Origin: JAEVLT01 sp050496765
GTDB taxonomy: Bacteria; Bacillota; Bacilli; Bacillales; Cytobacillaceae
Assembly (NCBI RefSeq): GCF_050496765.1
Contig: NZ_JBNWEO010000005.1
Coordinates: 98,757-162,756 of the forward strand
Length of the DNA: 64,000 bases
Reading direction: 5' to 3'
Shown here: piece after piece, positions 34,382 through 42,817 of the stretch
Layout of the letters: each line of letters begins with the position of its first letter
How positions within the stretch are numbered: the stretch's first letter is position 1
Made by a program: the position numbers and the translations under genes
Notes under the pieces: generated by a model
Seen by the model: only the letters and a program-made list of their open reading frames with translations
The model's database searches: none
What the model was told of the DNA's origin: nothing

Positions 34382-35203
34382 ATGAGTTTGCAAAAGCAAA
34401 TAATCAAAGAATTACATATTCAACCGGAAATTAATCCAAAAGAAGAAGTGCGGAAGCGAATTGACTTTTTGAAAAATTACTTGCTAAAAACAAATGCAAA
34501 AGGGTATGTTCTCGGAATCAGCGGCGGACAAGATTCGTCCTTGGCGGGAAGGCTTTCGCAACTGGCGGTTGAGGAGCTCCGCCAGGAAGGAAAAGACGCA
34601 CTGTTTATTGCTGTCCGTCTCCCATACGGCGTTCAGCGTGATGAAGAGGATGCCCAGCGCGCCCTTGCATTTATTAAAGCGGATCGCGAATATGTTTTTA
34701 ATATTAAAGCAGCTGTTGATGAGGTGCAAACTGAGTACAATCAAATGGCGGCACAACAGCCGCTTAGCGATTACCATAAAGGAAATGTGAAAGCGCGGAT
34801 GAGGATGATTGCCCAATACGCCATTGGCGGTATGGAAGGCTTGTTCGTCGTTGGAACAGATCATGCAGCGGAAGCGGTAACGGGTTTTTATACGAAATAC
34901 GGCGATGGGGGAGCCGATATTCTTCCATTGTCAGGTTTGACAAAGCGCCAAGGAAAAGCCTTATTAAAAGAACTCGGTGCCGATGAGCGCATTTACTTAA
35001 AGGTGCCGACAGCAGACCTATTGGATCAGAAACCAGGACAAGCGGATGAAACTGAATTGGGCATTAGCTATGACGTGCTTGATGATTATCTTGAGGGAAA
35101 ACCTGTTCCACAAGAGGCAGCAGAAAAAATCGAAAAGCGCTATTTAGTAACTGAACACAAACGCCAGCTTCCGGCAACGATGTTTGACAGCTGGTGGAAA
35201 TAA
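34382..35203 (+). CDS. nadE: Ammonia-dependent NAD+ synthetase
   Basis: 273 residues, the usual length. The PP-loop SGGQDSSLAGRL binds ATP; other conserved parts are VRLPYGVQRDEEDAQ, NVKARMRMIAQY, GTDHAAEAVTGFYTKYGDGG (ends GTDHAAE and YGDGG) and LPLSGLTKRQGKALL. It amidates nicotinate adenine dinucleotide to NAD+ with NH3; there is no glutaminase domain. GGAGGAG precedes the ATG. It is transcribed alone, with a good terminator after it. Confidence 0.97.
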   Translation: MSLQKQIIKELHIQPEINPKEEVRKRIDFLKNYLLKTNAKGYVLGISGGQDSSLAGRLSQLAVEELRQEGKDALFIAVRLPYGVQRDEEDAQRALAFIKADREYVFNIKAAVDEVQTEYNQMAAQQPLSDYHKGNVKARMRMIAQYAIGGMEGLFVVGTDHAAEAVTGFYTKYGDGGADILPLSGLTKRQGKALLKELGADERIYLKVPTADLLDQKPGQADETELGISYDVLDDYLEGKPVPQEAAEKIEKRYLVTEHKRQLPATMFDSWWK

Positions 35204-35206
35204 TGG

Positions 35207-35241
35207 AAAAAACGAGGAGGGTGAACCCTTCTCGTTTTTTT
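35207..35241 (+). terminator. Terminator of nadE
   Basis: AAAAAACGAGgAGGG, loop TGAA, CCCTTCTCGTTTTTTT. Confidence 0.9.
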
Positions 35242-35265
35242 CATTCCCAATTGAATTTTACGTGT

Positions 35266-35380
35266 AGGCGGAATTCTCTTGTATGAAGGCGGAATAAAGG
35301 GAAAGTTAGGCGGAATTCCCCGGTATGTAGGCGGAATTCCTCTATATCTAGGCGGAAAAAATGAAAAACAAGCGGAAACC
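35266..35380. repeat. 21-bp phased repeat array A (core AGGCGGAATT)
   Basis: AGGCGGAA begins at 35266, 35287, 35308, 35329 and 35350, exactly 21 bases apart; a sixth, AGCGGAA, is one base early. The 8-10 base core is conserved and the 11-13 bases between are variable. It lies between the nadE terminator and the yuaF/floT-like operon. Open frames of 65-107 codons cross it on both strands because the period is 7 codons, but none has a ribosome site or plausible composition. Confidence 0.9.
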
Positions 35381-35568
35381 CATTTATTTTCACTCTCCCG
35401 TTCGTTCCAAAAAGCAGACCCTGCACCAAGTTTCGTTTTACCTGTGTCATTTTTCCAAAACAATTGCTTTTTTTGAATCTTTTTTCACCGTCAATCGTAT
35501 ATAAAAAGGTAATGTAAGGAATTTTATGTTTTATTTGGTTTGTCTTATAGAAGAAAAAACGGGGATTG

Positions 35569-36117
35569 ATGCGTATGGAGCCATTTAGTATTCCACTGGA
35601 AACGATTTATATGTACGGGTTGATTTTTTCAGGAGCGATTACGGTTCTCTATGTTTTATTTGCAGATGTTTTGCATTTTCAAGGTGCAGGGGACGGATTG
35701 CATTTTTTAAACCCGGTTCTGCTTTTTGCTTTTGTAACTATTTTTTCAGCGAGTGGTTATTTACTGGAAGGACTCACCGAACTGAATTATTTGCTGATCA
35801 TGGCTATTTCCGCTGTCAGTGCCTTCATCGTGGTCACATTGTTAAACGTGTTTGTGCTCGTGCCGTTATCATCAGCGGAAGAATCGCTCGTATACAAAGA
35901 AACGGATTTGATTGGGCGTGTCGGAACGGTTATCACAACGATCCCGTCAAACGGGTTTGGCGAAGTATTAATTGACAGCATTAGCGGCCGCATCGCTAAA
36001 TCGGCAATCAGCTTTGATGGCCGGGAAATTCAGAATGGGGAAAAAATTTTGGTTATCCATGTAGAAAACGGGGTGCTTCAAGTAACAAATCAACATAAAT
36101 TAGAAAAATATCTTTAG
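35569..36117 (+). CDS. NfeD-like membrane protein (YuaF type)
   Basis: About 182 residues; ATGs at 35569 and 35575 follow GGGG closely and either could start it. Three or four membrane helices, then a C-terminal OB-fold (about 115-180): ETDLIGRVGTVITTIPSNGFGEVLI and ISFDGREIQNGEKILVIHVENGVLQV, quoted for the motifs LIGRVGTV and NGEKILVI. NfeD proteins work with flotillin in membrane microdomains. floT follows after 11 bases, as in yuaF-floT of B. subtilis; the third gene of that operon (yuaI) is not present here. Confidence 0.88.
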   Translation: MRMEPFSIPLETIYMYGLIFSGAITVLYVLFADVLHFQGAGDGLHFLNPVLLFAFVTIFSASGYLLEGLTELNYLLIMAISAVSAFIVVTLLNVFVLVPLSSAEESLVYKETDLIGRVGTVITTIPSNGFGEVLIDSISGRIAKSAISFDGREIQNGEKILVIHVENGVLQVTNQHKLEKYL

Positions 36118-36128
36118 GAGGGAAACGG

Positions 36129-37652
36129 ATGGAGTTAAATATGATCTGGATCGTCATGGGGATTGTGGTCTTTATTTTGCTCGCCTTATTTGCCGTATTT
36201 ATTACAAAATACAAAACAGCCGGTCCGGATGAGGCATTGATTGTGACAGGTAGTTTTCTTGGGAACCGCAATGTTCATACAGATGAATCGGGGAATAAAA
36301 TAAAAATTATTCGCGGCGGCGGCAGCTTTATTTTACCTGTATTCCAGCAATCCGAACCGCTAAGCCTGCTTTCGAGCAAACTGGAAGTGACAACGCCTGA
36401 AGTGTATACCGAGCAAGGTGTGCCGGTAATGGCCGATGGGGTTGCGATAATTAAAATTGGCAGCTCGATTAGTGAGATTGCTACCGCTGCCGAGCAGTTC
36501 TTAGGAAAGGCAAAGGAAGATCGTGAAAATGAGGCAAAAGAAGTGCTTGAAGGCCATTTGCGCTCCATTCTCGGATCAATGACGGTAGAGGAAATTTACA
36601 AAAACCGCGATAAATTTTCACAGGAAGTACAGCGGGTTGCATCCCAAGATCTTGCCAAAATGGGGCTAGTTATTGTTTCCTTTACCATTAAAGATGTCCG
36701 GGATAAAAACGGATATTTGGATTCGCTTGGAAAGCCGCGAATTGCTCAAGTTCGCCGGGATGCCGATATCGCAACAGCTGAGGCCGAGAAGGAAACCCGA
36801 ATCAAAAAAGCGGAGGCGGCTAAAGAAGCGAAGCGTTCAGAACTCGAGCGGGCAACTGAAATTGCCGAAGCGGAGAAAATCAATCAATTGAAGATTGCCG
36901 AATACCGGCGTGAACAGGATATCGCCAAAGCGCGGGCAGATCAGGCGTACGATCTTGAAAGCGCGCGTTCCAAGCAAGAAGTAATGGAACAGGAAATGCA
37001 AATCAAAATTATCGAAAGGCAAAAACAAATTGAACTCGAAGAAAAAGAAATTCTTCGCCGCGAACGTCAATACGATTCAGAAGTGAAGAAAAAAGCGGAT
37101 GCCGACCGCTATGCCGTCGAGCAGGCAGCAGAAGCCAATAAAGTGAAACAAATCGCCGAGGCCGAGGCAAGCAAATACAAGGTCGAAGCGATGGCGAAAG
37201 CCGATGCGGAGCGGATTCGCCTGGATGGTCTTGCCAAAGCGGATGCCGAAAAAGCACAAGGGGAAACGGAAGCCGAAATCATTCGCTTGAAAGGGATTGC
37301 CGAAGCGGAAGCCAAACAAAAAATCGCCGAGGCCTTCGAACAATTCGGTCAGGCGGCCATTTTGGACATGGTCATTAAGATGCTGCCGGAGTATGCGAAG
37401 CAAGTGGCCAGCCCGCTGTCCAATATTGATAAAATTACCGTCGTCGATACTGGCGGAACCGGATCCAATAGTGGGGCGAACAAAGTAACAAGCTATGCAA
37501 CCAATTTAATGGCGAGCCTTCAAGAAACATTAAAGGCCTCGAGCGGCATTGATGTAAAAGAATTAATTGAAAATTATTCGGGGAAAACCAGCACGAAGGA
37601 AATCAGCGCCGGATTGAAGAAAGGGATAGAAAGCAGCAATCCACCTGAATGA
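36129..37652 (+). CDS. floT: Flotillin-like scaffold protein
   Basis: 507 residues. An N-terminal membrane segment (about 5-27), a PHB/SPFH domain (about 35-200), then a long alpha-helical coiled coil rich in Ala, Glu and Lys with repeated EAEK/KAEA (about 210-420), and a C-terminal part with LDMVIKMLPEYAKQVASPL and VDTGGTGS. It forms lipid-raft-like membrane regions that gather kinases and secretion proteins. TTTAGGAGGG precedes the ATG. It is the last gene of the operon and shares a terminator with the convergent kinase gene. Confidence 0.95.
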   Translation: MELNMIWIVMGIVVFILLALFAVFITKYKTAGPDEALIVTGSFLGNRNVHTDESGNKIKIIRGGGSFILPVFQQSEPLSLLSSKLEVTTPEVYTEQGVPVMADGVAIIKIGSSISEIATAAEQFLGKAKEDRENEAKEVLEGHLRSILGSMTVEEIYKNRDKFSQEVQRVASQDLAKMGLVIVSFTIKDVRDKNGYLDSLGKPRIAQVRRDADIATAEAEKETRIKKAEAAKEAKRSELERATEIAEAEKINQLKIAEYRREQDIAKARADQAYDLESARSKQEVMEQEMQIKIIERQKQIELEEKEILRRERQYDSEVKKKADADRYAVEQAAEANKVKQIAEAEASKYKVEAMAKADAERIRLDGLAKADAEKAQGETEAEIIRLKGIAEAEAKQKIAEAFEQFGQAAILDMVIKMLPEYAKQVASPLSNIDKITVVDTGGTGSNSGANKVTSYATNLMASLQETLKASSGIDVKELIENYSGKTSTKEISAGLKKGIESSNPPE

Positions 37653-37668
37653 AAAATGAACCAGGCAA

Positions 37669-37703
37669 AAAACCGCTTATCACAACTTCGATAAGCGGTT
37701 TTC
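37669..37703. terminator. Shared terminator of floT and the histidine kinase gene
   Basis: AAAACCGCTTATC, loop ACAACTTC, GATAAGCGGTTTTC. The last codons of the kinase (NRLSKL) are encoded inside this hairpin, so coding and terminator overlap on the minus strand. Confidence 0.9.
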
Positions 37704-39068
37704 TTTTGGCAATGCAATCGAAAAGGTTGTGCCAGACTGGGGGCTGCTCGAAGCAGAGATTTTCCCGCCGTGCGCTTCCACCAATTGCTTCACGATCGAA
37801 AGGCCAAGACCGCTGCCTCCTAGCGAGCGAGCCCTCGATTTATCCACACGGTAAAAACGGTCAAAAATGCGCGGCAAATCTTCTGCCGGGATTCCTTTTC
37901 CATGATCTTTGATTGCAATGACCGTTTCCGACTCCGTTTCTTTTGCTTCAACGACAATCTTTGTGTTGGGCTCGGAGTATTTCCGGGCATTATCAAGCAG
38001 ATTTAAAATAACTTGTTCAAAACGGACAGGATCGATTTCCACTGTCAATTTTTCCGGACAATGAAGCTCAAGCTCCATTTGCCGTTCTTTAATCGCCGGG
38101 GAAATTTTTTCAATCATGCTGTGCAAATACGGTGCAAGAAGAATGGACTCTTTTTCAATGGAAAACGTATTCTGATCCATTTTGGCTAAATGAAATAATT
38201 CTTTAATTAGTTCAGCGAGTTTATCTCCTTCTTCAAAAATAATTTCCAAATACTTTTCGCGTTCTTCTGGCGACGTATGTTCCCGCCTTGCGATGTCGGC
38301 GTACCCTTTTATATAGGTTAGCGGTGTTCTTAGTTCATGAGAAATGCTGGCAAGAAATTCAGACCGTTCATTCTTTAATACTTCCAAATCCCTGGCAAGA
38401 ACTTTAATTGATTTTCCGAGATCTCCAAGCTCGTCATTGCCAAGCTTTGGCAGCGATACAGAAAAGTCTCCTTTGCTTATATCCCTCGTTGCTTTGCTCA
38501 TATGGATTAACGGCCGGGTGATCACTCGTGTGAGAAAAAGAATGATTAAGAAACTAAATAAGAGTGAAAGAACCGTTGCCAAAATAAAGTGGCGGCTTAG
38601 ATTCGAAATGAGCGCTTTTATTTTTCCGGTTTTTTGAAACATATAAACATAGCCTTTTAGCTTGCCTTTCATTAGGATCGGGCTGACGGAAGCAATATAC
38701 TTTTCGCGCTGCCAATCATCCTCGAGGATCAATCCTTTATAGGGCACCTTATCAGGCCGCAATCGCATAATGGTGCTAATTTCGGGAATGACCGTATTGG
38801 AAGAAATGAGAATCGTTCCGTCTGGAGCGGTGATCACAACTTGTGTATCTGTGCGCGATTCCATCAACGCAATGTGCTGCATCGTTTCTTTTCGAAAAGA
38901 GGATTGAAGAATTTCGCGATGATTATTTCCCCGGGTTTGCAGTGCTGTCAATTCTTCTTGTACGCGTGAATGAAGAATATTATTGTGTAAAAAAAACAAG
39001 GAAATGCTTTCTAACAGAAAGATGGCGGCGTAAAACAACAAGCCAATTTTGATTGAAATTTTATTCAT
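37680..39068 (-). CDS. Sensor histidine kinase without an adjacent response regulator
   Basis: 462 residues. Helix 1 (about 9-29), an outer sensor of about 130 residues (VVITAPDGTILISSN, KYIASVSPILMKGKLKGYVYM, a Cache/PAS-like look), helix 2 (about 162-183), HAMP, then HisKA with the acceptor His in FLASISHELRTPLTY. ATPase motifs are LLDNARKYS, DHGKGIPAEDLPRIFDRFYR and GGSGLGLSIVKQL. The next genes on either side are floT and uppP, so no partner regulator is in reach. The ribosome site is weak (GAGGGAG, well upstream). Its partner must lie elsewhere, or the regulator gene was lost. Confidence 0.93.
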   Translation of the reverse strand: MNKISIKIGLLFYAAIFLLESISLFFLHNNILHSRVQEELTALQTRGNNHREILQSSFRKETMQHIALMESRTDTQVVITAPDGTILISSNTVIPEISTIMRLRPDKVPYKGLILEDDWQREKYIASVSPILMKGKLKGYVYMFQKTGKIKALISNLSRHFILATVLSLLFSFLIILFLTRVITRPLIHMSKATRDISKGDFSVSLPKLGNDELGDLGKSIKVLARDLEVLKNERSEFLASISHELRTPLTYIKGYADIARREHTSPEEREKYLEIIFEEGDKLAELIKELFHLAKMDQNTFSIEKESILLAPYLHSMIEKISPAIKERQMELELHCPEKLTVEIDPVRFEQVILNLLDNARKYSEPNTKIVVEAKETESETVIAIKDHGKGIPAEDLPRIFDRFYRVDKSRARSLGGSGLGLSIVKQLVEAHGGKISASSSPQSGTTFSIALPKENRLSKL

Positions 39069-39171
39069 GGTTGAGATCAGCTCCCTCTAGTACAAGAATA
39101 CTATAAGGCGCACCTCGTTTTCATCAAAAACCGTATTGATTTTTCGCTCAGGCACGAAGGGATCTTTCACC

Positions 39172-39201
39172 AAAAAGAGGGTGCCCTTTCGAAAGGACAC
39201 C
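39172..39201 (-). terminator. Terminator of uppP
   Basis: On the minus strand GGTGTCCTTTC-GAAAGGGCACC followed by CTCTTTTT. Confidence 0.8.
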
Positions 39202-39240
39202 GTTTAGAAGAGAGGTTATTTAAAGCCTTTAGCCACTTAT

Positions 39241-40023
39241 TTAAAATCTTCCTGTAAACTGGAAAAATAGGATAAGCAGTCCAAGCACCCATACATAAAC
39301 GGCGAACGGTTTCAAGGAATGCTTTTTAAGAAAATGGATCATCCATTTGACAGCGATATAGCCAAAAACGGCCGAAGACAAAATGCCGACAAACAATGCT
39401 TGAAATGAAATCATCTCTTCTGTACCGCCGGCTAAGTCTTTGATTTGCAAAAGAACGGCCCCGGCAATCGCAGGCGTTGACAACAGAAAAGAGAAATAGG
39501 CCGCCGTTTCCCTGTCCAATTTCCGCCATAGCGCCGCAGCCATCGTCAACCCTGAGCGGGACAGAGCCGGAAAAATCGCCGCCGCTTGAAAGGTTCCGAT
39601 GACAAAAGCATCTGTAAAGGAAATGTCCTTCATCTTTTTATGTCCATTTTTTACTGAATCAGCCATCCATAAAAACAATCCCGTGAGCAAAAACTCCCAG
39701 CCGATCGTTACGCCTGTTTTGGAAATTTCATCAAAAAAATCCTTGAAAAGCAACCCAATGACAACGGCTGGAATGGTGCCGACCCCTAACAAAAACGTTC
39801 GCTTTGCAAAAGGATGTTTGATCATGTAGATAAACTCGTCCTTATAAAAGACGAGAACAGCGATCAATGTGCCAAGATGGAGCATCGTATCAAGCAAGAG
39901 TCCTGCTTCCTGCAAACCGAACAAATGGCGGCCAAGATAAAGATGCCCCGTTGAACTGATCGGCAAAAACTCCGTAAGTCCTTGAATGATTCCGAGAACA
40001 AACGCTTCTAGTTTTGTTAACAT
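39241..40023 (-). CDS. uppP: Undecaprenyl-diphosphate phosphatase (BacA/UppP)
   Basis: 260 residues from the ATG at 40023 (MLTKLEAFVLGIIQGLTEFLPISS; key part GLTEFLPISSTGH), with GGGGGAG upstream. Conserved motifs are E in GLTEFLPISSTGHL and the Arg/Ser in FPALSRSGLTM. Seven or eight membrane helices. It removes a phosphate from undecaprenyl diphosphate to recycle the lipid carrier of cell wall synthesis, and gives bacitracin tolerance. It is transcribed alone. Confidence 0.96.
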   Translation of the reverse strand: MLTKLEAFVLGIIQGLTEFLPISSTGHLYLGRHLFGLQEAGLLLDTMLHLGTLIAVLVFYKDEFIYMIKHPFAKRTFLLGVGTIPAVVIGLLFKDFFDEISKTGVTIGWEFLLTGLFLWMADSVKNGHKKMKDISFTDAFVIGTFQAAAIFPALSRSGLTMAAALWRKLDRETAAYFSFLLSTPAIAGAVLLQIKDLAGGTEEMISFQALFVGILSSAVFGYIAVKWMIHFLKKHSLKPFAVYVWVLGLLILFFQFTGRF

Positions 40024-40410
40024 ACGCTCCCCCGCTTTTAAAAAATCATGGTAGTAAAAGCATATTCCCGAACTTGGCAAACTTGACCAAAGAATTGGAC
40101 AAATTCATCCGTTTGTGACAACAACAATGCAACCAATTGAGTTTGGGAAAGCAGGAATCGTCAGTCACATCCGCTGCAGATGCGTTGGCAGCACCGGCGC
40201 AACCATTTGACCCGGGGAAAGCTGGAATTGTCAGGGCGGATTTTGTAAATAAATCCATCGCAGCAATAAAAGTTGTGATTTGGCTCCATAAAAAATATAA
40301 TGGAATACTGTACAGGTACTAATTGGAGAAGCAGACGCTAAAAAGGATGACGAGCAGCTGCATCCAGCGTCCCAAGATGCATCATTTTTTGATGTAAAAG
40401 GAGAATAACC
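40024..40410. other. Intergenic region with two similar short coding-like stretches
   Basis: About 390 bases between uppP and the divergent FtsW/RodA-family gene. Two stretches translate to QPIEFGKAGIV (from an ATG at 40127, stop 40208-40210) and QPFDPGKAGIV (about 40200-40240, then open to 40322). Their DNA is also alike (GGGAAAGCAGGAATCGTCAG and GGGGAAAGCTGGAATTGTCAG differ at few bases). Neither has a ribosome site. They look like duplicated remains of a small gene that I cannot identify. Confidence 0.35.
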
Positions 40411-41577
40411 ATGACTTCTAAAAATACAACGTCCAAACTTGACTATAATCTTATTTTCATATTGCTGCTTTTGTTTTTGGTAAGCTCTATTTCGATTTAC
40501 AGCGCTCAGACAACAGGTCAGTATAAAGACAACTTTTTGCTGAAGCAAATGATTTACTATGTGATCGGCTCCGGGATCATCGCCAGCGTCATCACACTTG
40601 ATTCGGATCAATTGAAAAAAATAACATGGTATGTCTACGGTTTTGGCATTTTTATGCTGATCGCTTTAATTCTAGCACCTCAAAGCATTGCGCCGGTAAT
40701 CAACGGTGCGAAAAACTGGTTTAAAGTGCCGGGGATCGGCTCCTTGCAGCCATCCGAATTCGTCAAGGTTTTTTTGATTTTAGCGCTCTCACGGCTCATT
40801 GAGGATCATCATACGAAAAACCCGCTTAAAACAGTTCAATCGGATTTTTGGCTATTGATCAAAATGGGGATCACGACGATGGTACCGCTGATCCTTGTGA
40901 TTCAGCAGGATCTTGGAACTTCGCTCGTTTTTATTGCGATCCTGATCGGGATGATTTTCATTTCAGGAATTTCATGGAAAATTCTTGTACCCATTTTTGC
41001 ATCGGGAACCTTGCTTATTTCGGGGATATTTTATTTTGTATTAGTGAAACCAGACCTTTTGGAAAAATATATAGGGGTCAAGCAATACCAATTTGACCGA
41101 ATTTATTCATGGCTCGACCCTTATAATAATCAAAGTACAACCGGGTACCAGCTTACAAGGTCACTGCTGGCGATCGGTTCAGGGGAAACAAGCGGCAAAG
41201 GGTATGGACATCGTGATGTATACTTGCCGGAAAGCCATACGGATTTTATTTTTACGACGGTTGGAGAAGAGTTCGGCTTTATTGGCGCCAGCGTGTTAAT
41301 CAGCATTTTCTTCCTGCTGATTTACCATATTACGAAAGTGGGAATGGAGACGAAGAACCATTACTATACGTATCTATGTGTCGGGGTGATCAGCATGATT
41401 ACGTTCCATGTGTTCCAGAATATTGGAATGACCATTGGTCTCTTACCGATCACCGGGATTCCGCTGCCGTTTATCAGTTACGGCGGAAGCTCCTTAATGG
41501 GCAATATGCTTGCACTGGGCTTGATTTTTTCAATCCGGTACCACTACAAAAAATATATGTTTTCCACGACAACTTAA
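40411..41577 (+). CDS. FtsW/RodA/SpoVE-family peptidoglycan polymerase
   Basis: 388 residues and ten membrane helices, SEDS family. Conserved parts: NGAKNWFKVPGIGSLQPSEFVK, quoted as GAKNWF and QPSEFVK; QQDLGTSLVF with the catalytic Asp region; YQLTRSLLAIGSGETSGKGYG, and the end GIPLPFISYGGSS. It polymerises lipid II glycan chains with a partner penicillin-binding protein. LPESHTDFIFTTVGEEFGF supports RodA or FtsW, but which one cannot be told; chain length and lone position favour an extra RodA-like copy. AAAGGAG lies before the ATG. The product of the flanking uppP recycles the lipid carrier. Confidence 0.92.
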   Translation: MTSKNTTSKLDYNLIFILLLLFLVSSISIYSAQTTGQYKDNFLLKQMIYYVIGSGIIASVITLDSDQLKKITWYVYGFGIFMLIALILAPQSIAPVINGAKNWFKVPGIGSLQPSEFVKVFLILALSRLIEDHHTKNPLKTVQSDFWLLIKMGITTMVPLILVIQQDLGTSLVFIAILIGMIFISGISWKILVPIFASGTLLISGIFYFVLVKPDLLEKYIGVKQYQFDRIYSWLDPYNNQSTTGYQLTRSLLAIGSGETSGKGYGHRDVYLPESHTDFIFTTVGEEFGFIGASVLISIFFLLIYHITKVGMETKNHYYTYLCVGVISMITFHVFQNIGMTIGLLPITGIPLPFISYGGSSLMGNMLALGLIFSIRYHYKKYMFSTTT

Positions 41578-41615
41578 AAAGCGGATTTTTCTTAACTAAA
41601 TCAAGGGGGGGATTG

Positions 41616-41864
41616 ATGATGGAAAAAAAATTTGCGGAACAGTTTGAAGCTTTGATGGAAAAATACAGCGAGCTCCTTGTTGGCGATTGCAGCAAGGAAG
41701 TAACAGAAAAGGTGAAAATATGGGCGCTGTATACCCATATTGCCAAATCAATGCCAACCCTTTCCAAACATTGGAATGGGCTCTACCCGGATGCAAAAAA
41801 CGAAATGAAAGAGATCATTGCGGAAATCAAAAAATTAAACGAGCAAAAACGATTGCAAAAATAA
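41616..41864 (+). CDS. yusU: DUF2573 protein (YusU-like)
   Basis: 82 residues from ATG ATG at 41616, with GGGGGG upstream. Pattern QFEALMEKYSELLVGD, KVKIWALYTHIAKSMPTLSKHWN and ELYPDAK-like ending match YusU, a small helical soluble protein without known role, kept next to coat and proline dehydrogenase genes in Bacillus. It follows the SEDS gene by 38 bases. A terminator shared with the convergent coat gene comes next. Confidence 0.85.
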   Translation: MMEKKFAEQFEALMEKYSELLVGDCSKEVTEKVKIWALYTHIAKSMPTLSKHWNGLYPDAKNEMKEIIAEIKKLNEQKRLQK

Positions 41865-41904
41865 AACGGAAGCAGGGATATAACCCCATGCTTCCGTTTT
41901 TTTC
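41863..41904. terminator. Bidirectional terminator between yusU and the coat protein gene
   Basis: AAAACGGAAGCA, loop of 14 bases, TGCTTCCGTTTTTTT. Confidence 0.88.
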
Positions 41905-41905
41905 A

Positions 41906-42247
41906 TTATTGTAAATTCCCGCCCCCATACGGCAGTTGATTTGTGTACCCTTGGAATTGCTGGTACGATTGCTGCAGTTTTTGCTGGTCGGCTGCTTCAA
42001 CTGCATACCAGCCTTTTTGAAACATTAAATTATAAAGGTCGCGCTGGCTGTTTTGCGTTTCGGTAAAAATCGTCATTAAGTCATCGTATAAGCCTTTATG
42101 ACTTGCCTCATGAAGGGCCATTGTATAAGAGGTGGTCATATATTTTTCCGTTGTCAGCAAATCGTTAATAAAATCACGTTCATTCATTTGCGGCGTTTTC
42201 GGCACTTGGGTTTCCGGATTCTGAATTTTTTGCTGGTTTTGGTTCAT
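41906..42247 (-). CDS. CotF-type spore coat protein
   Basis: 113 residues. The N-terminus is Gln- and Asn-rich (MNQNQQKIQNPETQ). The coat F domain (PF07875) is seen in NERDFINDLLTTEKYMTTSYTMALHEASH and LYNLMFQKGWY, given here by NDLLTTEKY and MFQKGWY. The tail is Gln-rich and ends GGGNLQ. GGAGA lies upstream of the ATG. It is the first of two coat genes on this strand, with the related gene at 42346-42627. It should be made in the mother cell during sporulation. Confidence 0.88.
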   Translation of the reverse strand: MNQNQQKIQNPETQVPKTPQMNERDFINDLLTTEKYMTTSYTMALHEASHKGLYDDLMTIFTETQNSQRDLYNLMFQKGWYAVEAADQQKLQQSYQQFQGYTNQLPYGGGNLQ

Positions 42248-42294
42248 GACTGAAAGTCTCCTTTTTTCTTAGCTACTCGGAATTTCTATCATAA

Positions 42295-42340
42295 CTTCGA
42301 TAACTGTCCAACTCCAGCGCCGATGTGCAAGGCGCTTCGC
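42295..42340. repeat. Dispersed intergenic repeat, copy 2
   Basis: TTCGATAACTGTCCAACTCC followed by AGCGC, resembling the stretch at 19487-19540. It sits between two coat protein genes. It may belong to a repeat family spread over this genome. Confidence 0.5.
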
Positions 42341-42345
42341 TTTTC

Positions 42346-42627
42346 TTATTGCATATTGTTGAGCGGCTGTTGCTGGTTAAGGTGCTCATTTAAATGGCCA
42401 AGCAATTTTTCATAATGGCGTTGGTGCATCTGGCCGCACTTTTCGGCCTCGGCTTTTAGCTGCTGATCCTGGCATTGGCTCGCATAGAAATGAGCCTTTT
42501 TGGCCGCAAGTAAATTCCAGGACATCATATCGGTTAAATAGAGGGAATCTTTTGTTGAAATAACTCCCGGGGGCTGTGGCATCATCCCTTGCTGACTTTG
42601 TGCTTGAAAATTTTGCTGCTGTTGCAT
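42346..42627 (-). CDS. yusN: Spore coat protein of the CotF family (YusN-like)
   Basis: 93 residues from the ATG at 42627, with AGGAGGGG seven bases upstream; upstream open frame lacks a ribosome site. The Gln-rich start (MQQQQNFQAQSQQG) precedes STKDSLYLTDMMSWNLLAAKKAHFY, seen as LTDMMSWNLLAAKK, and ends HLNEHLNQQQPLNNMQ. It is the YusN type of CotF-like coat protein, placed as in B. subtilis next to the proline dehydrogenase gene, from which it diverges. Confidence 0.85.
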   Translation of the reverse strand: MQQQQNFQAQSQQGMMPQPPGVISTKDSLYLTDMMSWNLLAAKKAHFYASQCQDQQLKAEAEKCGQMHQRHYEKLLGHLNEHLNQQQPLNNMQ

Positions 42628-42817
42628 TTTTACCCCTCCTGTTTTAAAAACATGTACACGTTTAGACTCCCTAAAATGACACAACTTTATGCAAAATGCG
42701 GCAGCAAAAGGAATAAGATATAAATTATATTCAAAAAACAATTGAGGTGGTAAAATAAAAGGAGATAAGCAACTATTTTTCAAGTAGATGAAAACGGTTA
42801 CATGGAGGAGAAACAGG

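Noticed and set aside
35140..35476. Repeat-peptide genes on either strand over array A
   Set aside because: Frames stay open only because the 21-bp period equals seven codons. There is no ribosome site, and composition is not protein-like.
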